From Notospermus geniculatus (taxonomy: Eukaryota > Nemertea > Pilidiophora > Heteronemertea > Lineidae), in contig NMRB01002032.1 of NCBI GenBank assembly GCA_002633025.1, positions 53,598-117,597 of the forward strand: DNA of 64,000 nt, read 5' to 3'. The translations under genes were made by a program, and so were the position numbers. How positions within the stretch are numbered: the stretch's first letter is position 1; every line of letters starts with the position of its first letter. The notes under the pieces are model-generated. The model was not told the origin of the DNA. It worked only from the letters and a program-made list of their open reading frames with translations, and did not search any database. This document shows positions 34,744-47,508 of the stretch, in pieces.

Positions 34744-35049
34744 TGCATTTACCAGTTGTTGTTAAGAATAAAACGGGTCGTTTTATTATTTTTGGTTCAC
34801 TTTGGACAGACGCGAACAATCCGCTTAAGATACATGGCTGGTGTTCATAAAAGTTCGCAAATGCTTTTACTAAAATTTGCACAGCAATTTCCAATGTATA
34901 CTACAAAACTTGAAGTAAAAGCACTTGTTAGCAAAAGCTAGCAAATGCTTTTCCACTGGCTTCCCAGGACGGGAAGCGGAAACGTTAATCTGCAAACGCA
35001 AATGCGTCCAGGAATGAAGGAATGGGAGTCCTAGAAATGAAAGTCTGGC

Positions 35050-35187
35050 TTAAGGCCCGTTTCCACTAGAGCGTTTTACGCCGCGTGATGCGTCAAATCT
35101 TTTGTTATTTTCCGCCGCTCTGCTTCCAAACAATGGGCGAAGCGTCAAAACGCGGCGTAAAACGCTCAAGTGGAAACGGGCCTTTAA
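35050..35187. mobile_element. MITE, TTAAGGCCCGTTTCCACTAG ends
   Basis: Inverted ends of about 35 bases continue into GCGTTTTACGCCGCG. The interior shares GATGCGTCAAATCTTTTG with the element at 44,020-44,147. It is absent from the duplicate unit B. Confidence 0.9.
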
Positions 35188-35330
35188 GCAAGGTTCATTG
35201 GCACACGGAATTGGTCCGGTTCAGGTCCGTAAAAAATCTACCAAATGGACTTCAGCGTTGTCGTATCCGGAAAACTAGGGGCAAACGGACTGGAAACGGA
35301 TCGGATCCGTGTGCAATGAACCTTGCTTTA
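35185..35330. mobile_element. MITE, AAGCAAGGTTCATTGGCACA family, copy 1
   Basis: It abuts the previous element. Inverted ends (AAGCAAGGTTCATTGGCACA and complement) enclose CGGAAAACTAGGGGCAAACG-type interior. A second copy is at 47,364-47,507. It is absent from unit B at about 36,524. Confidence 0.9.
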
Positions 35331-37455
35331 TAGTAAATGGCTTCGATTGCATTCGATTGGTCATGGTTTCTACAACCGTATTATCCTAATCTCTCGTTGT
35401 AACAAGCCTCAGACTCCTGGGGGACGTGGATTTCTATAGCCGCGTTCAGACTGAGTGTGATCCGAGGTCGAATTCCCGAGTCCCATCGGCCAATTCGGCC
35501 TAGCCAGCTCGGTTTGGCCCGAGGCATTCAGACTTGAAAAATGAAACCGATCAGGCCGTTCTGGCACCAAAGCGACGGACCGGCCAAAAAATGTGATGTG
35601 AACGCGCCTTGTTGTGCTTTGGCCATTTCAACATTTCGTTGCGATATGACAGGAACTCTCTCCAGAAACTTGATGCCAGAGTAAAGCAGCGATCATGTTC
35701 GGATTTCACCCCAGGCCGCCACGGGATGAAAAATTATACCCAGCCACCGCGAAAGAACAGTCCAATTATGGCTGTCAAATTCCGACAGCCCGATGCCTGG
35801 CCTGGCTTTTTTGCTCAACTTTTGCGTCATTGTCTTAGACACGCCACGCCAGCCATTTTTCGGTTCGGCATTGCTTGCTGCATGCATGTCATAGTATTCT
35901 ACCTTTACAGCTAAATTGCACTCATCTAGAAAATTGAAATTCAGTATTGCCTTTTTAAGGGCATGGGTATGATGTTCTCTCTCAATATAGACATCCTGAG
36001 AGCGTCGGCCATGACAGGTCAGAAGGGGTAAACAAACCTTGGCCCAGTGCATTTGTACAGTTGGCTCCTGTGCTTACGGTCTGTACAATGCACTAGGCCC
36101 AGGTTTGTTTACCCCTTCTGACCTGTCATGGCCGACTTTCGCAGGATGTCTATTCTTGAGTAAACTACATGTCTAAAGTTCTGGCCATTTCCAGCATGGT
36201 CTACCCATTTAGATGATGTCGGCTGATGTTTCTACACCCTGGTATGTCCTTGAGTNCGTAAACGGCAGCCGGGCAAGCAAGATATATTTTCCTCAGTGCG
36301 TAACCGGCGGCCGGGCAAACAAGACGTTTTTTCACCACTGCGTACCCGGCAGCCGGGTAAATATCACCAGCCTTCTACAAAACCTGAAGTAAAAGCACTT
36401 GTTAGCAAAAGCTAGCAAATGCTTTTCCACTGGCTTCCCAGGACGTTAAGCGGGAACGTTCATCTGCAAACGCAAATGCGTCCAGGAATGAAGGAATGGG
36501 AGTCCTAGAAATGAAAGTCTGGCTTATAGTGAATGGCTTCGATTGCATTCGATTGGTCGTGGTTTCTACAACCGTATATCCTAATCTCTCGTTGTAACAT
36601 TAAGCCTTAGACTCCAGGGGGACGTTGATTTCTACAGCCGCGTTCAGACTGAGTGTGATCTGAGGTCGAATTCCCGAGTCCTATCGGCCAATTCGGCCTT
36701 GCCAGCTCGGTTTGGTGCGAGGCGTTCAGACTTGAAAAATGAAACCGATCTCAGGCCGTTCTGGCACCAAAGCGACGGATCGGCCAAAAACTGTAATGTG
36801 AACGCGCCTTGTTGTGCTTTGGCCATTTCAACATTTCGTTGTGATATGACAGGAACTCCCTCCAGAAACTTGATGCCAGAGTAAGCAGCGATCATGTTCG
36901 GATTTCACCCCAGGCCGCCACGGGATGAAAAATTATACCCAGCCACCGCGAAAGAACAGTCCAATTATGGCTGTCAAATTCCGACAGCCCGATGCCTGGC
37001 CTGGCTTTTTTTGCTCAACTTTTGCGTCATTGTCTTAGACACGCCACGCCAGCCATTTTTCGGTTCGGCATTGCTTGCTGCATGCATGTCATAGTATTCT
37101 ACCTTTACAGCTAAATTGCACTCATCTAGAAAATTGAAATTCAGTATTGCCTTTTTAAGGGCATGGGTATGATGTTCTCTCTCAATATAGACATCCTGAG
37201 AGCGTCGGCCATGACAGGTCAGAAGGGGTAAACAAACCTTGGCCCAGTGCATTTGTACAGTTGGCTCCTGTGCTTACGGTCTGTACAATGCACTAGGCCC
37301 AGGTTTGTTTACCCCTTCTGACCTGTCATGGCCGACTTTCGCAGGATGTCTATTCTTGAGTAAACTACATGTCTAAAGTTCTGGCCATTTCCAGCATGGT
37401 CTACCCATTTAGATGATGTCGGCTGATGTTTCTACACCCTGGTATGTCCTTGAGT

Positions 37456-37700
37456 ATTTCTGCTCTAGCGTAATGGAAGATTTCTGACGCTAGTCTCTCG
37501 TACAGACGTAGACTCGATCTGGTGTATACTGATCGTTGTGATGTAGGACATCCTGCTGGTGACAACTCATACTGATGTGTACGGAAATTAGATCTAGTGT
37601 GCTGAAAACGGGTATTGGATCACATGAAGTGTGGGGCAGTGTATTCGTGCACTGGTGAAAAGGAAAGTATGGACTAACAGTCATTTATCTCCACCACTTG
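37456..37700. other. Intergenic, no gene seen
   Basis: Single-copy sequence after the duplicated units; no gene seen. Confidence 0.3.
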
Positions 37701-38100
37701 GATGCCCAACGGTACCTTTTTTGGACAATACACATTGTAAACTTATTCCAATATGCCCAACGGTACCTATTTTCGGACAATACACACAGTAAATTAAATT
37801 CCCCATGCCCAACGGTACCTATTTTCGGGCAGTACACACAGTAAACTTATTCCCCATGCCCAACCGTAGCCTACCTACTTTCGGACAATAGGCCTACACA
37901 AAAGCGCGTGTTTTAGAATGCTCCTCAACGTAAAGGAGTTCCTCTAGGCTATTGTTCTCAACAGGAGAACAATAGCCTTGAGGAACTCCTTTACGTTGAG
38001 GAGCATTCTAAAATACAGCCACAGAGTAGGCCTATTCCATTATGCACAACGGTACGTACCTATATTTTCGGACAACACACAGTAGGCCTACAACTATTCC
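37701..38100. repeat. Minisatellite, ATGCCCAACGGTACCTATTT units
   Basis: Five diverged units of about 55-60 bases share CCCAACGGTACC and TTTTCGGACAATACACA. A hairpin element (37,911-38,014) is inserted between units four and five. Confidence 0.9.
37911..38014. mobile_element. Hairpin MITE splitting the minisatellite
   Basis: The arms TTTTAGAATGCTCCTCAACG... and complement are perfect over about 47 bases apart from a small mismatch, with a loop of about 5 bases. Confidence 0.9.
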
Positions 38101-39498
38101 AATTTCGGATGATGACAGGATCTACCCTGGGTCAAGGCCTACACATGTGGGGCAGTGTCAAGATCGAGAGACTTGTTAGTAGTCAGCATTGATCCATTAA
38201 ATCCACGAGTCCACTGGTCCAGACTCCATGTTTTTTCCAATACCAGTAACTGAGAACTTTGGCTCCATGAGGTCGTTTGTGAGCTCATCCAATGTTGGCA
38301 CGCCATGTCGTTCCCTATGGATTGCCTCATTTGCTCCTCGCAATGTCAACACAGATTTGGATATCCGCAGATTGTTTGAGCACTACGATGGGCGGCTAAC
38401 CGATGATGTTGGACCTTTACTTTCTGCATAATGCCGAGCGTTTTGAGCGTCTCGAAATCGTTCTCGACGTCTTTCTGGATATGGGACGGTGTGCACCAGT
38501 GAGGTTGCTGCTTTTGCTGCACTCACTGATGTGCAGCCGAACTTTCTCATCAAAAGATTCAAGTCAGTCATTTCGGCTCTGTTAACAGTTTCCCCATCCT
38601 GGGAACCCAGGGCATTTCCACTCTGCATAGCGCGTTACAATGCCCTGGGGAAACCCACCCCGTTTCGGTGGAGTAGAGGGACGTTCCTTCATGTGTACTC
38701 GCCAGTTGGTAACTCACAAATAAACCATGCAATGCAGTGGGGAAATACCACTTGATGTAACAACCAAACATCGCGCCTAGTACTACAACGCATGCACATA
38801 GACATGATGTTACGAGTTACCGGATACCAGTCTCGTAGTACTGTATCTCATTCCATAATTTATGCATGCTGTCGAATGATAGCTGCCCCACACACCATGA
38901 ACTGGATCATACCTTCGTGTTTTGAACCCATCGGTACTTACTCGCTATGTAAATAGTCCGTGAGAATCATTTTGACGCGAAGTTAATTCAGGAATATTAA
39001 AAAATCCAATCGAATCGAGAAATTTTTAAAGTTGCCATATTTGGGAATGACCACGGCGGGATAGAAGCTTCGCTGTGATTGGTTGTATTCAGCGATAGAT
39101 TTTCAGTCGCTGGTTTCACAGCTAAATGGCGCCAATTTCAACAGGGCCTCGGACGTGCGAGTAGGGGAGCGCGTTTTAGAGGACCTGTTGCAAGAGGATG
39201 CAGTTTCCCATATGCAGCATTTGAATGAGAAGGCCGATTATGCCTCTTACAAGTACATGTAGGCCTACTTCCCACCTCTTGTTTGAGTAACACCAACGAG
39301 CAATCTGAAGAGGTCGCCGCCATCCGTTCCTCGGCTAAGACCTCTGAAACGGCTGAACAAAGCACAAGATTCTTGTGCTCATCGGATCGGTTTTACAAAT
39401 TATTTTGATAAAGTAATCGTACCAAAAATTACAATTTGTTCCAGTATTTGTAAAAATACTACTATTTTAAGATTCCGTTGGGTATTTAATGTTTTATT
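38101..39498. other. Intergenic, no gene seen
   Basis: Short frames on both strands overlap without recognisable motifs. I see no repeat structure worth naming. Confidence 0.35.
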
Positions 39499-41298
39499 AA
39501 GAAACAAAGTACGAACTCTTTCGCGGAATCCCTACGCAATTGCTTGTGCAATGGTCAGAAATTCATCCATCTTGAACAATGCATTTGCCCTGTGCAAAAG
39601 TGGTACAGTACCAGTGAAGGCATTTCCAGAGTTTAATGTGGAATGTTGAACTGTGGATACGAGATTGACCAACGAGTAGAATGATTGGCTGATATTACAC
39701 AAAGGAAACACGTCCGATGATTACGCACGCGACAGCACTCGTAATGATGTATCAAAGGCTAATACACTTCTTTTTAATCTCGAAATGAATAAATGGACAC
39801 CATTTATCGCAATTTTGTTCGATGTTATTCATTTCATGCACTTTTATGTTCATTAGGTGAATTGTTTTCAACTGATAATTCCCATCCAACTGCCGGTGTA
39901 ACGTTTCTCAGTGTGGCCCGTGTTCCAGGGAGACATTACACGGAAATCACACAGGAAAAAATGGCCACACTGAATATTACACCTGTGTGAACGCGGAGAA
40001 AGTCCCCCTGGAATCAAAGTTTATTGTCCTAAAGTGGATTAAGCCTTCCTGAAGGATGTCGCTAACCACAACCGTTGACAATGCCTGGCTTTTGTATTGG
40101 TATCGTGAGGACTTCCATTCCTGGGATTTTCTCCCAGGGTACANAGGAAAAACGGCCACACTGAAAAACGTTACACCGGCCATAAACTCCTCCACGCCGC
40201 AAACTGTTGACCTTTCCGTGTCTTGTCCGCAAATGTCTTGGCGGCTTCGCGCACTCGCTTATTTTGATCTGCATCGGCTCCGCGCTTTCCTGAAACAGTC
40301 CGCGTGGCTTCTGCTTGCCTTCGCGAAGTTGCCCGCACCGCGGAAGCTTTCAGGAGCGTTTGCAGAAGTGTTACAGAAAGGCGGGATGTCCTGACGATGT
40401 CCGCACGACAATGCAGACAAGTTGCCGAAGGTGTCGGGAAGTTCATTTCCGCGTCGAAATTTTGGTCTCCATCAAAATTTGGATGCGGAAATTTCGCTCT
40501 CTCCCGAACGTGCGGAAATGCCGGGAACTGCTTAGGAATGATAAAGACAGTGAACGGAATCTTTCAAGAATATGCGGAGAGGTTGCGGAATGAATGAGGA
40601 ATTGCTAAATTTGCGTTCCGCGTCTTGTCCGCGCCCTAGTGGACGCTAGGTTTTAAGGAACAAAGTACGAACTCTTTCGCGGAATCCCTACGCAATTGCT
40701 TGTGCAATGGTCAGAAATTCATCCATCTTGAACAATGCATTTGCCCTGTGCAAAAGTAGTACCAGTCAAGGCATTTCCAGAGTTTAATGTGGCGATGTTG
40801 TACTCTGGGTACGAGATTGACTAACGAGAAGAATGATTGGCTGATATTACACAGAGGAAACACGTCCGGTGATTTCGCACGCGACAGCACTCATGTATCA
40901 AAGGCTAATACACTTATTGTAATCTCGAAATGAATAAATGGACACCATTTATCGCAATTTTGTTCGATGTTATTCCTTTCATGCAGTTTTATGTTCATTA
41001 GGTGAATTGTTTTCAATCGATAATTCCCATCCAATTGCCGGTGTAACGTTTCTCAGTGTGGCCCGTGTTCCAGGGAGACATTACACGGAAATCACACGGG
41101 AAAAAATGGCCACACTGAATATTACACCTGTGTGAACGCGGAGAAAGTCCCCCTGGAATCAAAGTTTATTGCCCTAAAAGTGGATTAAGCCTTCCTGAAG
41201 GATGTCGCTAACCACAACCGTTGACAATGCCTGGCTTTTGTATTGGTACCGTGAGGACTTCCATTCCTGGGATTTTCTCCCAGGGTACACCGGGAGTT
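39499..41298. repeat. Tandem duplication, ~1,145-base offset, with N at the junction
   Basis: Unit A (about 39,499-40,143) recurs at about 40,655-41,298 with few differences. The N at 40,144 falls exactly where the two units stop matching (after CCCAGGGTACA). Each unit includes a small inverted pair (GTAACGTTTCTCAGTGTGGCC / GGCCACACTGAATATTAC). The intervening 40,145-40,654 is single copy. Confidence 0.9.
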
Positions 41299-41790
41299 TG
41301 CCATTTGAAGTAACAGCCGGCGAAGCAGCCAATAGGGAAAGGGCTTTTATCGGTGCTTGCGGGGGGATACAGAGGGGATGATTGCTCTTTCGAATTCACG
41401 CAAGCGATAATGCGTTACGACTTCAACATTGGCGCAGTAATAATATGTCACAGACGCATTTGCATGCATCAGTGCAAAAACGGTTCATGGGTGACCGCCA
41501 TCAGACACGAGAGATATTATAGATCAATCAAGGTGACTCCGCCTCCGCATCACGGGATAACTGCATCCTGCATTAAAAGCATTTTATTGATTTTACCGCA
41601 TGAAGCTGACTCCGTAGCTACTTCACTTGACGGCTTATTCCTGTTGTTTCGTACTACAACGTCAGTCGTCGGCGTCCGTCGACGTTGAGCACTAGAGACG
41701 ACAATTTGGTCATGAGGCCAAAAGAAAGTTTAAGAAATTGTCCCGGTAATGGTATCCAAAAAAGAGAGCACAAAACGACACACAGTATAC

Positions 41791-41959
41791 AATAAATAGG
41801 AAAGTCGTCTCCGAATATTTCGCAAATTTTCGACCCAAATCGGGGTCTTCCTCAGGCGCAATAGAAGAGCGCCTCTTCTACATGTATATAGGCCCTGAGG
41901 AAGACCCCGATTGGGGTGGAAAATTTGCGAAATATTCGGAGACGACTTTCCGATTTATT
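41791..41959. mobile_element. Hairpin element flanked by an 18-base direct repeat
   Basis: Arms AATAAATAGGAAAGTCGTCT and complement are inverted over about 75 bases. ATTGTCCCGGTAATGGTA occurs just before (about 41,737) and again at the right edge (about 41,957). A half copy is near 33,750-33,810. Confidence 0.85.
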
Positions 41960-42526
41960 GTCCCGGTAATGGTAAATATAACGCTAATTGATTACGTGTG
42001 GGAAGACAAATTAATTGACTATCGTTTATACGTAGAGTGAACCGTGATACGATACCGTGATACCGTTTATACGTATACCGTGACACCGATCTCTTAACAT
42101 TGCCGTATTTTTTTTCGGTATCTTTTTCCAGGCGCTAAATTCAAACAGCAAACCTCATTGTATGAATATGGCAAATGTTAAGAAACATTACTTATCATTT
42201 TTGTGAAGTAAAAAAAAATCTAATGTCTGTAAAACAAGACAAAAGATTCCAAAGGCAATGTGAAGACAACTGCCTCAATGGCTAGTATTCATTAAAGTTA
42301 GCAAATGCTTTTACTTAAGATTTGCACAGCAGTGCCCAATGTAAATGTACTACAAAATTTAAAAGTAACAGCATTTGCTTTAACTTTTATAAATATCAGC
42401 CAATGGCTGTCGTGCCCGCTGGTGGTAAAATGCTGCGTATTATTTTTGATTCAAGATTGGTTGGACTGTCAGTGACGTAGTGCTGACGGCTTTTCCTACA
42501 TGTAGAACTACACCAAAATATTGAGA

Positions 42527-42600
42527 TGATATTGATATTGATATTGATATTGATATTGATATTGATATTGATATTGATATTGATATTAATATTGATATTA
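42527..42600. repeat. (GATATT)n microsatellite
   Basis: About twelve hexamer units with one interruption. Confidence 0.95.
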
Positions 42601-44019
42601 GCTGAAGAACCGATCATGAGCGTGTATAATTAGCTACCACATCACGTGCGATAAAGAAAGGTATCAAGATCAAAGGAAAGCCTGCCTGCCATCAAAGACT
42701 GCCAGGCGCCTAACCCCGACGCCTGACATACAGTAATGAAGACGAATATGTCCGGCTGGGACCAGAAACAACATTGGCGACATTCGTAAAGGAATGACGT
42801 CTCCGGTGTTAAGCAAGAACAGCCGAACACTAGTGACGTGAATTTACAAGGAAATTTTGACTTGCTCAAAAGAAGTGCTTTTATAAGAGCGAACTACAAA
42901 ATAAAGCGATTCACCTACCCCGCAATCCCAAAAGTGTCCATCGTTGCGAACCGCATCTTGATAATCATGCTTAACGAATTCTCCAAAATATCCGACACAA
43001 CAAATCTACTATCCTAACATCTATATAGAATGAGATTTCAAGCCAACTTTGGCTGACTGTCATAAAAAGTAATCCCACAGAACCCTGCTAATCCAAAGAT
43101 AATTTGAACAGCTATCACCTCCATCATCCGGAGCGGGCGCTGCGTGTGATAGGCCGACTTCCTCGGAGAAGGCTATCCACTTGAGTGCCAACCTAGACGA
43201 CGAGCCGAATTAGTGCAGTCAATTCGGCCCAAGTTGCATTTCCCCGGTGTCTTTCAACCAATATATTCAGTTATGTGGAGATCTCCGTTCCTCGGGGCTT
43301 TGCCAATTTTCCGCTTATTTGAACGTATGCTGTGTGGTCAGCGAACATTTTGTTCAGCCCAGAACCTAGCAACTGCTCCCGCATCTGAATCCGTACATGT
43401 AGCATGGCTGTTCTTAACCATGAAGTAGAGGATTTACTGATGATAACTGAATTGTCGATATCATGTTCTGCTATTAATACAGCAATCATTTCGTGCTACT
43501 TGCATTAAGTAGCCTATCTGTGACAATTGCATTTAAAGCGCTCTTAAAATGTCACGGCTGTTTTCATGAGGTTGGATTAGATGAAGTGACCGGAGATGAG
43601 ACTCTTATACAAGAATACATGTATGAGGTCGATGATCTTACCGACTGAATTTCGTGCCTGGAGGCTATTGATAAGATAAAGGCCATTCGAAGACATACAA
43701 AAGTGATAACGGTCGGATGATGGGTTATTCGAGAGTTTAGGAAATCGTTCCGTAACAAAACGCTAAACGCTATTATTGTGACGTACAAGTGCACTTGCAA
43801 TGCAAAAAATAACGTTAACGTTAATAGTGTTACATAAGCGGGACGATCTTGTAAAGTCCCTCTCTGTTGAATTTGCGGTATTTTCTAAGTGTTAAGAGAA
43901 TGCTACTAGAGGTCTCATAGCCTCGTGAAGGTCCCCAAAATGCTTCCCTGATACGTACTTCAGAGAATCAAGGCCCAGTTTTCAGCACACATTGAAAAAA
44001 CTGCAGGCAGAGCTCTAAT

Positions 44020-44147
44020 GGTCTCGGGCCACTTGGGCGTTTTGCGCTGCGTGATGCGTCAAATCTTTTGTGAGGAAGCAGAACGGCGGAAAATAACAAA
44101 AGATTTGACGCATCACGCAGCGCAAAACGCACAAGTGGCCCGAGACC
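44020..44147. mobile_element. MITE present only in copy 1, GGTCTCGGGCCACTTG ends
   Basis: An almost perfect hairpin; its core (GATGCGTCAAATCTTTTG) is shared with the element at 35,050-35,187. The corresponding site in copy 2 (about 55,655) is empty. Confidence 0.9.
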
Positions 44148-45744
44148 TTAAGTATTCAGTTTGAGCATTGTACATTTTACACTTAACGTCGGCGAACGTA
44201 ACCACTTTCTGAATTGAATAAAATGTGGCTTTTAATTCTCTATTTGCTTCAGTGATCCCCGCCTCTGATGATTCTTTACCCCAAAGCAGGTTGAATGAGA
44301 TCGATCTTACAATGCTGGGCCACCTAACGACCATGAAGTCACAATCTAATCCAAGTCACTTGGCCCAAATGAAAACACGAAGATCTCTCTAAAATCCGAT
44401 CTTTTCACTACAAATAAATGGATGGCGGTGGAATTCCAACTGGTACGCGAGAGACTGTGTTGATGCAGACGGATTTAATCACTTGCTGATTTTAAATTAA
44501 TTCACCTCCCTCCGGCATACTTTAATTTATAAATGGGTCTGGTGCCGAAATAAATCATCTTAATTTGGTTTTTCTCACAAAAGAAACATGCTTCAGTCTG
44601 TGGCAGTTGAATCCAGTCACCAGTCAAATCAATCCGAGGCCCGAGAATGACCAATCGACGTCATCTTCGGAGGTACTCGGCTACATTCGGGCGGCCATCG
44701 TAACCTACCTCGACTGTATATAGGAGCCTCGGCGTAGTAATCATCTCGCAAATCACGAGATAATTCAGTGATTCGCCGCAGTGAGTGGGTCGTCTGTGAC
44801 ATTGACCGTAACCTTCCGCACTTGATGATATAGTGCAGACCAATGCTGATACTTTTTCACGTATAAATGGGTTCTTTGCGCATTATATCGGTGGGATAAT
44901 TTTATTTATTGTAGAATCTGAAGTTATTCAGTGGATTAAGGCACATTTTAGGCAGTGATAACACCGAGGATGGACAACGTTATAATGTCGAAACAAAATG
45001 GCCGACCAGCCTTCACTTCACCACTTGAGAAGTTCAACCTGCTGCTATAGCGTGAGTGACCCTTCATCAGGTAAGGTAACATGCTTCAACTCATTTTTCT
45101 ATGTGTAACAACACTCACAACCCCTAATTGGTAACTTTGATCATTCAGATCGACAGATTTGAACAGTCTTGTTGAGCATGACCGAAGAAGTAGATCCCGG
45201 GGCAAGATGGCGCTGTCCGATATACATCAGAGATACGATGTTGGCACGAATCGTTCTCTGATGTTCAGATTGGAGAATGACGTTACGATCTTCCCAAAAC
45301 TGAAATCTCGCCAGGTCTCGAGCGCAGTCAGATCACTCGAGATCTCGCGAGACTTCAGTTCTGGGATTGGCTGACGTCAATCCGTAACCTAACGTCAGTC
45401 TTGGGTCCGTTCCAGATTGCTTTCAAATATCAACGAGTGTTTGAGTACAAACGCATTTGGCGATTACTTGGAGATCAGAATAAAAAAGAGACGATTCTGC
45501 TGAGATCGCTGTACATGTATTTCCGCACATATTTACATGAGCGGACATAAAATAGGCATTGAATGTATTCCACAGTCTGACATTTACATTGGGAGGACAT
45601 ACGGTAGGCAGAGTGAGCGCCAAATGCATCCTCATCATCAGCTCTGTAGACAACATCGCAGTGCCCTAAGAACGACCACGGGCATATTTCAATTCAATTT
45701 CGTTCTAAGAAAGCACCACCGTCTTTATTTTCCCCATTGCATGT

Positions 45745-45895
45745 TTAGCATGCCTGTTGACAGTGAGTAAACACAGAGCGGTAGAATTGATCGGAGAAAT
45801 TCTTGACAACAAATATCGCGTTTTCCATTTTTGCGTCTTGCACCCCCTGGTTGATGAATCTGAAACTGTCTACCAACACATCTTGCAATGAGGAA
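45745..45895 (-). CDS. Possible exon, conserved in both duplicate copies
   Basis: The minus-strand frame reads DVLVDSFRFINQGVQDAKME and continues for about 45 residues. The same reading is open in copy 2 (about 56,660-56,780). Composition is protein-like but I recognise no family and the splice sites are uncertain. Confidence 0.25.
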
Positions 45896-47363
45896 CCGGA
45901 GAAACTAATCCATGACGTGGCGCTGATGAACAACTCAGTCTAAAATATGACGTCGAAAGTGAGGCTAACGTTATTTGCCATTTAATTCTGGAAACTACAC
46001 CCTATTTCCAGCCCCAATATATCCGAAATAGTCCATTAAATTTCGAATTTTACACGTTTAACATCAAGTATAGGACTGACTCAATGTATCTGAATGTTTT
46101 CAAACGAAAATTCAAGCGGAAACATGTCGAATTTTGTCAATAAAATTATATTTTTAATGACTATTTTAGCGTAAACAACAGATCGACGACGGAACGACGT
46201 GCGACGTCAACGAGGTTTTCAACGACGCGGCGCATGCGTTTTTGAGTAAAAACTGAGTTGTTCCCCAGCGCCTCCTTTGGGCACTCCGGTTCCCCATTGA
46301 ACCAAAAATCAAGCCACGCAGGTAATCCATTGCTCTCTCTTTGAATTTGGTATGAGTTTTTTTTTTCAATTTACAAAAAAATGCCCCTGATCTCTTGAAG
46401 TAGATCATAGCGACCTGATTTTTTTGTTTCGGATAGATTTCGATCAGGGCTACCTCTCCTGCAAATTTGATGTTCCTAGGCATTGGTTAGCTGCGCAAAA
46501 ACATCAGAGGGACAGATTGAATAAGACAGTTATTATCGTTCTAGAGACATAAACATTCTGAAATGTACGCAGATTGGTAAACCGAGCTGACAGCCTCTGA
46601 TTCTGCTGATGATATGATTTCCCTGTGGCTCAGGGGAAGTTAGGCATACCATGCAACATCATCCATATACATGCGATTGTATGACAACGGACGCTGAAGG
46701 AAGCCGGCAGGGCAATCTAGTTAGTCATGTTAGTGTCTCCATACATAGAAATAAATCAGATTTCCCAGACGTCCTGTATATAGCCCGACTAATGAACCAT
46801 TTTAACATGAAGACGTACTCATTCCCTACTTTCGCCAAATTACCAATTCGTGACGAATGTAATTAGATTGGTTCCAGATCTTACCACTAGGATTGTCTAC
46901 TGAGAATAGAGATGTTGAGTTTATTAATGTTTGTAGAGGGGTAAGAGTAAAGTATACGAAATGCAAAACTTGAAAACCTGAATGGTCATAAGTTAAAGCC
47001 CGACAGTATTAGTCCAGTGCAAAATGGGCGAAATAAAAGTCCCCTGAAATCTGCCGAACTGTCTAAATAGGTAGAGAATGGCTTCCTGTACGTGACAAAC
47101 TTTGCCGGCACTTCCAGAAATTCTTTTGACGGAAGTTATATAGGTCTATCCGGGCGTTTGCGAAAACTCTCTATTATCGGCCGAAAAGCAGCGGAAAAAA
47201 ATGCGTTGATTGAAAGAGAAACTTTGATTGCTCAACACCTGAATACGACGTACCTTGACAGTGAAAGGGGCAGAAAAAATCCCTTCAAACCTGACAGTGT
47301 TGAGAGCAATCAAAAGGGCGTACGTTCTTGATTGTGAGTGTGATTGTTAGTGTGAGCAGTGTA

Positions 47364-47507
47364 AAGCAAGGTTCATTGGCACACGGAATTGGTCCGATTC
47401 AGGTCCGCAAAAAATCTATCAAATGGACTTCACCGTTGTCGTATCCGGAAAACTAGGGGCAAACGGACTGGAAACGGATTGGTTCCGTGTGCCAATGAAC
47501 CTTGCTT
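47364..47507. mobile_element. MITE, AAGCAAGGTTCATTGGCACA family, copy 2 of family
   Basis: Same family as 35,185-35,330. The ends AAGCAAGG and CCTTGCTT are flanked by TA on both sides, and copy 2 of the duplication has the empty site (GTGTAGGCC at about 58,556), proving boundaries and TA target duplication. Confidence 0.95.
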
Positions 47508-47508
47508 T

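Larger units (their letters stand above)
34901..37455. repeat. Tandem duplication of ~1.1 kb unit with N at the junction
   Basis: Unit A (34,901-36,255) recurs as unit B (about 36,375-37,455), nearly identical. Unit A additionally holds two MITEs at 35,050-35,330. The single N at 36,256 sits exactly where unit A stops matching the sequence after unit B. Each unit contains a hairpin (about 36,010-36,130 and 37,209-37,330). Overlapping short ORFs are repeated with the unit and show no known domain. Confidence 0.9.
41299..43359. other. Intergenic with hairpin and microsatellite
   Basis: Apart from the hairpin at 41,791-41,959 and the microsatellite at 42,527-42,600, nothing recognisable. The plus frame 41,353-41,688 (111 codons) shows no motif. 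Confidence 0.35.

Noticed and set aside
41353-41688. 111-codon plus-strand ORF
   Set aside because: No recognisable motif, no splice context, and it begins at the edge of a duplicated repeat unit.
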